Origin: Verrucomicrobiaceae bacterium
GTDB lineage: Bacteria; Verrucomicrobiota; Verrucomicrobiia; Verrucomicrobiales; Verrucomicrobiaceae
DNA: 64,000 bases
Direction of reading: 5' to 3'
Assembly: GCA_024232965.1 (NCBI GenBank)
Contig: JACKQF010000009.1
Span: 62,001 to 126,000, forward strand
A program made the translations under genes and the position numbers. Positions 59,624 to 64,000 of the stretch are shown here, in pieces (within the stretch, counting starts at the first letter, position 1; each line of letters opens with the position of its first letter). The notes beneath the pieces are model-generated. The model saw only the letters and a program-made list of their open reading frames with translations, ran no database searches and was not told the DNA's origin.

Positions 59624-59878
59624 ATGGGATTTCTTTCTTGGATTTTGATGGGCCTGATTGCAGGCGGTATCGCGAAGTTTTTGATGCCGGGGAAGGACCC
59701 AGGTGGATGCATTGTCACCATCATCTTAGGCGTGGTAGGTGCCTCCGTCGGTGGTTGGATCGGCACTCAATTGGGGCACGGCACCGTCACCGATTTTGAC
59801 CTTCGGAGCATCGGTCTCGCCGTGCTGGGATCTGCTGTCTGTCTCCTGATCTACCGCGTGATCGCAGGACGCCGTTAG
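59624..59878 (+). CDS. GlsB/YeaQ/YmgE-family stress membrane protein
   Basis: This 84-residue protein has three hydrophobic segments and the family pattern GLIAGGIAKFLMPGKDPGGC followed by GVVGASVGGWIG. Relatives (transglycosylase-associated proteins) are induced by stress and sit in the inner membrane. An imperfect -24/-12 element (TGGCACC-CGGT-TTGG, 59560-59574) lies upstream but lacks the -12 GC. It is followed after 31 bases by the GH13 gene, probably in one operon. Confidence 0.9.
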   Translation: MGFLSWILMGLIAGGIAKFLMPGKDPGGCIVTIILGVVGASVGGWIGTQLGHGTVTDFDLRSIGLAVLGSAVCLLIYRVIAGRR

Positions 59879-59909
59879 ACTCATCCGTTATCAATTGGAG
59901 GCGCACCCC

Positions 59910-61736
59910 ATGAGTGATCGCACATCGATAGTGACGGAGGCACCGGTGATTTCCGGTATGGGGTCAATGCCCGTTGAAGGTGGCGTTGCTTTCCGTGTTT
60001 GGGCACCCCATGCGGAGTCCGTCTCCGTGGTGGGGGACTTCAATGATTGGACGGAGGGCGTTGATGCGATGACTCGCGAAGCCAATGACACTTGGTATAC
60101 CTTCGTCGAAGGCGCTCGAGTGGGTCAGGGCTACCTGTATGAATTGCAGACACCATCTGGCGTCTTGAAACGCCCAGATCCACGGGCACGGGCGATGGAG
60201 AATTCATCGAGTCATTCGCTGATTGTGCGAAGGGACGCCATCCCAGAGCCCGATCGGTTTAGTCCGCCCACGCTCGATCAACTGATCGTTTACGAAATGC
60301 ACGTCGGTTCGTTCCACGTACCCGAAGGGAAGTCTCATGGCACTTTCGACTCTGCTGCGGAGAAACTGCCCTACCTGAAGGATCTCGGAATCAATGCCAT
60401 CGAACTCATGCCAGTCGCAGAGTTTGCGGGGGACTTATCCTGGGGCTACAATCCTGCTTGCCCGTACGCCGTCGAATCAGCCTACGGCGGTCCTGAGGGC
60501 CTGCGGCACTTGATCAAAGAAGCGCATGCCATTGGCATCGCAGTGATCATTGATGTGGTCTACAACCACTTTGGCCCGTCCGACCTGGGACTGTGGCGAT
60601 TCGACGGTTGGTCGGAGGGAGAGGGTGGTGGCATCTACTTTTACAATGACCATCGTTCGGCAACACCCTGGGGGAATACACGTCCCGATTACGGTCGCGG
60701 CGAGGTCCGCACCTATATTCGGGACAACGCGATGATGTGGCTGGAGGAATACGGGGCGGATGGCTTGCGCTGGGACATGACCGTTTTCATCCGAAGCTGC
60801 CAAGGGAACCCCGGAGATCCGATGGACGATTTGTCCGATGGTTGGGGTCTGATGCAATGGATCAACAAGGAGGTGCATCAACGTTTTCCACGTGCGATCA
60901 CCATTGCGGAAGATCTGCGCGACAGCGAGTGGCTCGTGCGCGGCGTGGGCGCGGGTGGGGCGGGTTTTAGCACGCAATGGAATGCGTGTTTCGTCCACCC
61001 CATCCGGGATGTAATGACCCGGACCGAGGATGCCCACCGCGATCTGGCGGCTTTGCACGCGGCGCTGACTTGCCGTTTTGATGGCGATGCTTTCAAGCGC
61101 GTCATCTACAGCGAATCTCATGACGAGGTGGCGAACGGTAACGCTCGATTGCCAAGTGAGATCGCCCCTGACGAACCCACGGCACTTCCTGCGTTCCAGC
61201 GGTCCAATCTGGCCGCCGCGCTCGTTTTTACCGCTCCCGGCGTGCCGATGATTTTTCAGGGGCAGGAGTTTCTGCAAGACGAGTGGTTCCGCGATGATGT
61301 GCCGTTGGATTGGAGTCGCCTAGCTGAGTTCAGCGGCGTGCATGCCCTTTATCGTGATCTGGCGCGGTGCCGCAGTAATGCGCAGGGTGTCACTGCTGGA
61401 TTGCAGGGGCAATCCATCGTTGTTCACCACGTGGAAGACGATCGAAACGTGGTCGGCTTCCGCCGCTGGCGGGAGGGTGGGAAGGGGGATGATGTGGTCG
61501 TGATCGCCAACCTGTCTGCCTTCCCTGCCGACGACATTCGAATCGGCGTTCCGAGCCAAGGTTGGTGGCGGGTCCGATTGCACACGGACGCTGCCGTTTA
61601 CGGAGCAGAACTTGAGGGCCATCCCTGCGTCGATACCGAGGCGATCCCCGGAGACTGGGATGGCGAACCCTTTAGCATCCAAGTGGCCGTGGGTGCTTAT
61701 GCAGCAGCGATTCTCTCGCAAGATAAGTCCAACTGA
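59910..61736 (+). CDS. GH13 alpha-glucan-active enzyme with N-terminal CBM48 (branching-enzyme-like)
   Basis: This 608-residue protein has a CBM48-like N-terminal domain (VAFRVWAPHAESVSVVGDFN) and a GH13 barrel: VYEMHVGSF, DVVYNHFGP, nucleophile in GLRWDM (D289), acid in TIAED (E334) and transition-state Asp in ESHDEV (D405). The C-terminal beta domain ends near residue 600. It may be a glycogen branching enzyme or a maltooligosyltrehalose-type hydrolase; the catalytic surroundings do not settle this. GGAGG lies 8 bases before the ATG at 59910, which decides the start over the TTG at 59895. Trehalose or glycogen metabolism fits the stress context. Confidence 0.88.
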   Translation: MSDRTSIVTEAPVISGMGSMPVEGGVAFRVWAPHAESVSVVGDFNDWTEGVDAMTREANDTWYTFVEGARVGQGYLYELQTPSGVLKRPDPRARAMENSSSHSLIVRRDAIPEPDRFSPPTLDQLIVYEMHVGSFHVPEGKSHGTFDSAAEKLPYLKDLGINAIELMPVAEFAGDLSWGYNPACPYAVESAYGGPEGLRHLIKEAHAIGIAVIIDVVYNHFGPSDLGLWRFDGWSEGEGGGIYFYNDHRSATPWGNTRPDYGRGEVRTYIRDNAMMWLEEYGADGLRWDMTVFIRSCQGNPGDPMDDLSDGWGLMQWINKEVHQRFPRAITIAEDLRDSEWLVRGVGAGGAGFSTQWNACFVHPIRDVMTRTEDAHRDLAALHAALTCRFDGDAFKRVIYSESHDEVANGNARLPSEIAPDEPTALPAFQRSNLAAALVFTAPGVPMIFQGQEFLQDEWFRDDVPLDWSRLAEFSGVHALYRDLARCRSNAQGVTAGLQGQSIVVHHVEDDRNVVGFRRWREGGKGDDVVVIANLSAFPADDIRIGVPSQGWWRVRLHTDAAVYGAELEGHPCVDTEAIPGDWDGEPFSIQVAVGAYAAAILSQDKSN

Positions 61737-61759
61737 TCCACCCCAAACCTTAGACTTTT

Positions 61760-62209
61760 ATGATGAATCTACGCAACACGCTTGGTCTGTCGATCCCACT
61801 TCCCGCGTTTCCCCTTGGCGGGAGTCTGCGGAGATCCAGACGTCATCGCAACTACCTCTTTGCCATCACCGATAATGCCAGCCCCATTGAGCGCGCGATC
61901 CTTTTCGCCGCTGCAGAAAGAATGAGAGAGCACGGCTACGTCTATATAGCAGATGTGGCCTGCAACGAGACCCACGATGTGGATGACGTTCGATTTCTGC
62001 CGCTGCGTTACGGCCAGCTCCCTCGTTTTGGAGAGCTGACGATGATCGTCGTATTGAATGATCAAGACCTCGCGGCGGCCGCGACTGCCCTCCACCCAGA
62101 AGCATTGACCTTTGTGCTCAGTTCTGTGCCAGAAGATGAGGGTTACAGCGTGGTGATCGAAAGCGCTTCGGCGGACGAAGGCAGCGGTTGCAGACTGCAA
62201 GCCGAGTAA
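61760..62209 (+). CDS. Conserved-looking small protein of unknown function
   Basis: This 149-residue protein has a basic N-terminal region (RRSRRHRNYLFA) and an alternating alpha/beta pattern (ASPIERAILFAAAERMREHG, TMIVVLNDQDLAAAATAL) that could be a Rossmann-like half-domain, loosely like the start of a glycosyltransferase. No family is assigned. It starts 23 bases after the GH13 stop and is probably co-transcribed with it. Confidence 0.6.
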   Translation: MMNLRNTLGLSIPLPAFPLGGSLRRSRRHRNYLFAITDNASPIERAILFAAAERMREHGYVYIADVACNETHDVDDVRFLPLRYGQLPRFGELTMIVVLNDQDLAAAATALHPEALTFVLSSVPEDEGYSVVIESASADEGSGCRLQAE

Positions 62210-62298
62210 CCTGAAGCGTTGCATGTTGCACGTGGCTTAGCGCCCGTAAATCACCCGCTGAACCCTTACAATTCAAGCTTTCTGGGGCATGCCGCTGT

Positions 62299-62315
62299 TT
62301 GGCACTTCCCCTGCG
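62299..62315 (+). promoter_or_regulatory. Sigma-54-type promoter of the CsbD-type lipoprotein gene
   Basis: TTGGCACT-TCCC-CTGCG has GG (62301-62302) and GC (62313-62314) exactly 10 bases apart. The ATG lies about 75 bases downstream. Confidence 0.6.
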
Positions 62316-62389
62316 ATACCCAAAGACCTCACCGTCGCGGAATCACACGAGACGGTCGTTCACCAAACCTAACCTCAAAAGCCAAACTT

Positions 62390-62731
62390 ATGAAATCAAC
62401 CCTCATTACCCTGTCATGTCTCTCTGCTGTTCTTCTTGCTTCCTGCGGCGAAGATAAAACCCCGTTTGAAAAGAAGGTCGATGCCGCTGACGCCGCCGCA
62501 GAGCGCCACGCCGAAAGAGTCGAAGAAACCGCGACGGCATCTCCCACCAAGCTCAAGATCAAAGGCAACTGGAATGATTTGAAGGGCAAGTTGAAGCAGC
62601 GCTTTGCTGACCTCACCGATGACGACATGTTGTATGTCGAAGGTAAGGAGGATGAGCTTTATGGTCGCCTCCAAAAGCGTTTGGGCAAGACACGCGAGGA
62701 GATCGACAAGATCTTCGAAGAACTTGAATAA
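62390..62731 (+). CDS. CsbD-family stress lipoprotein
   Basis: This 113-residue protein has a lipoprotein signal (VLLASC, Cys19), a short coiled region, and then a CsbD domain (KGNWNDLKGKLKQRFADLTD, shown in part, and DELYGRLQKRLGKTREEID). CsbD proteins are stress-induced (sigma-B dependent in Bacillus) and of unknown mechanism, and are usually cytosolic. A lipid-anchored CsbD is unusual and points to a periplasmic role. A -24/-12 promoter lies upstream and a hairpin terminator downstream. Confidence 0.85.
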   Translation: MKSTLITLSCLSAVLLASCGEDKTPFEKKVDAADAAAERHAERVEETATASPTKLKIKGNWNDLKGKLKQRFADLTDDDMLYVEGKEDELYGRLQKRLGKTREEIDKIFEELE

Positions 62732-62745
62732 GGAAGACCGGAGGC

Positions 62746-62773
62746 GGTCGCGACTGCTGTCGCAGTCGCGACC
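62746..62773 (+). terminator. Hairpin after the CsbD-type gene
   Basis: GGTCGCGACTG (62746-62756) and CAGTCGCGACC (62763-62773) are perfect complements around a 6-base loop, followed by CTCCCATTTTC. The T-run is weak. Confidence 0.7.
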
Positions 62774-62808
62774 CTCCCATTTTCTGAACTAAACGATTTT
62801 TCCCAACC

Positions 62809-63045
62809 ATGAAAGCTCTGTGCCCCATCACTCTGCTGCGCAATGAAGCACCTTTGGCCCTCCCGGGAGATATCCAGCACTCAGGCCAGAGGGTGAAACA
62901 TGGGATGAGCCTCGCGCTTGTTTTGGTAGCTGCCGTGCTTTTATTTTTGGGCGGTCTTTACTGGACAAAATCGAGTCGAGATGTAGTTACAAAGCATGCA
63001 CCCGCCGTGGGTTTGCCAGCGGATGCCTCAGGCTCACTTCCATGA
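62809..63045 (+). CDS. Small single-helix membrane protein
   Basis: This 78-residue protein has a membrane helix at about 33-52 (MSLALVLVAAVLLFLGGLYW) and no recognised family. Its stop overlaps the start of the response-regulator gene (ATGA at 63042-63045), so the two are translationally coupled and may act together, for example as an input or anchor for the regulator. Confidence 0.65.
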   Translation: MKALCPITLLRNEAPLALPGDIQHSGQRVKHGMSLALVLVAAVLLFLGGLYWTKSSRDVVTKHAPAVGLPADASGSLP

Positions 63046-64000
63046 AAAACCCGGCATCAGACAATCGAAGGGTGTTGGTCGTAGATGACCAGTCGCTGTA
63101 TCGTGAAGCCTTGTGTTCACTGTTGCGGCAGGACGGTTATGAGGCCCGCTCCGCCGGCAACGGGCGGGAGGCCTGGGATGTCTTGCCTCTATGGCGGCCT
63201 GATTTGATCCTGCTGGATGTGCTGATGCCTGAAATGGATGGCTTCGAGTTCTGCGCTTCGCTGTTTGATGATCCCGATTATCAGCAGGTTCCCGTGATCT
63301 TTTTGTCCTCCGAAGACGATACCGCATCCATCGCATGTGGCTTCGAATTGGGGGCGGTCGACTACATCGGCAAGCCGTTCCGGAAGGCTGAGGTGCTGGC
63401 CAGAGTGCGAACTCACCTCAACGCTGGGGTCGAGCGAATGCTGCAGGCGGAAAGGCTCTTGCGGCGCACTCGGCAGTTGGAGCAGCATGCTCTGGGATGG
63501 CTCAATTCGATCAAGTCCATCACCCAAAAGGCCGCACCTTTTCCTGAGGATTTGGTTGATCGACTGAAACGTCTTCACCAAGAAATGGAGCAGTTCTTCA
63601 CGATGCCGACAGAGGCCTCGCCCGCGCGCACCAGCGCTCATCTTGGGGAAACCAGCGCTAGCGATTTGCGGGCCATTGTTTCTGGATGGTACGTGAATTG
63701 TTTGCGCCGGGGCGTTGGATTTTCTCTGCGTGGCGAGGTGCCTGCATGTCTGGCGGGCATCGCCCCAGATGTCGCCAGGCGTTTGGTGGATGAGTCTTTC
63801 CGGCCCTTTCTCGATGGCATGGCCGACGTTTGTGACTTCGATGTCCGCATTCGTTGCTTGGGATTGGGCAAAGGGGTCGCGATCTGCTTGACAGCGACAC
63901 CGCATTACGAGCCCCGTGCAAAACCCAAACTTGCGACGGTGGTGCTGAGTGAGCCGCTGCGTTCGCTGGCTCACCAGTCGAATTCGGAAGTCGAAGTGAC
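63042..64000 (+). CDS. Response regulator (partial, 3' end outside window)
   Basis: The frame is open without a stop to the last base of the window. The first 125 residues form a receiver domain: VLVVDDQ, phosphoacceptor in LLDVLMPEMDG (D59), and IGKPFRKAEVLARV with the conserved Lys. A coiled stretch (about 130-190) follows, then a region (about 215-300) that vaguely recalls a histidine-kinase ATPase fold but has no clear N box. It is probably a receiver-containing regulator or kinase whose output lies beyond the window. It is coupled to the small membrane protein before it. Confidence 0.85.
   Translation, partial: MKNPASDNRRVLVVDDQSLYREALCSLLRQDGYEARSAGNGREAWDVLPLWRPDLILLDVLMPEMDGFEFCASLFDDPDYQQVPVIFLSSEDDTASIACGFELGAVDYIGKPFRKAEVLARVRTHLNAGVERMLQAERLLRRTRQLEQHALGWLNSIKSITQKAAPFPEDLVDRLKRLHQEMEQFFTMPTEASPARTSAHLGETSASDLRAIVSGWYVNCLRRGVGFSLRGEVPACLAGIAPDVARRLVDESFRPFLDGMADVCDFDVRIRCLGLGKGVAICLTATPHYEPRAKPKLATVVLSEPLRSLAHQSNSEVEV

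Overview
The window looks like chromosomal DNA of a Verrucomicrobia-type bacterium, roughly 55-60% GC. That assignment is inferred from gene content: a Tat-exported Gfo/Idh oxidoreductase, a Cys-type sulfatase with a discoidin-like tail, two PQQ-type beta-propeller proteins, coproheme decarboxylase, many small lipoproteins, and broadly spaced monocistronic genes. No rRNA, tRNA, CRISPR array, transposase or integrase was recognised.

Layout. 0-3.4 kb: end of nuoF, a NusG-like factor, a lipoprotein with a duplicated module, and rlmH, the last two fired divergently from recognisable sigma-70-type promoters. 3.5-8.8 kb: two large PAS sensor kinases (one HisKA_2 type, one hybrid), with no DNA-binding regulator beside them. 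8.9-18.9 kb: metabolic and membrane genes (Gfo/Idh, CocE-like hydrolase, thiG-chdC pair, desaturase, ferredoxin, DciA-like protein, DUF2868-DUF3482 pair). 19.5-34.3 kb: two secreted propellers, a phosphodiesterase, lipoproteins, an Lhr-type helicase, a SGNH-like lipoprotein, sulfatase, scpB and pheA.

34.3-41.6 kb is the accessory part. It begins with a decayed PIN toxin and its antitoxin, then carries a run of small, co-oriented genes of mostly unknown function. Each is bounded by GTT-type core sites and followed by long imperfect palindromes whose R and L boxes and bulged bases match integron attC sites. A 115-bp element is present twice, each time directly before a first cassette, and a truncated second copy of the DUF2071 cassette start lies between. 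I read this as a gene-cassette array without an integrase (CALIN-like), rearranged by a partial duplication around an Fn3 protein gene that has a 3 x 42-bp tandem repeat in its leader.

41.6-58.7 kb: kup, a GT39 glycosyltransferase, a four-gene ABC efflux operon (permease, ATPase, membrane-fusion protein, outer-membrane factor), recQ, a very large membrane-embedded patatin-like protein, a compact predicted three-way-junction RNA, and an aldehyde dehydrogenase plus iron alcohol dehydrogenase pair. 58.7-64 kb: a cluster of small envelope or stress proteins (glycine-zipper lipoprotein, entericidin-sized lipoprotein, GlsB/YeaQ protein, GH13 enzyme, CsbD-type lipoprotein). Three of these genes are preceded by GG-N10-GC elements that fit sigma-54 (-24/-12) promoters, suggesting one stress regulon. 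The window ends inside a response-regulator gene.
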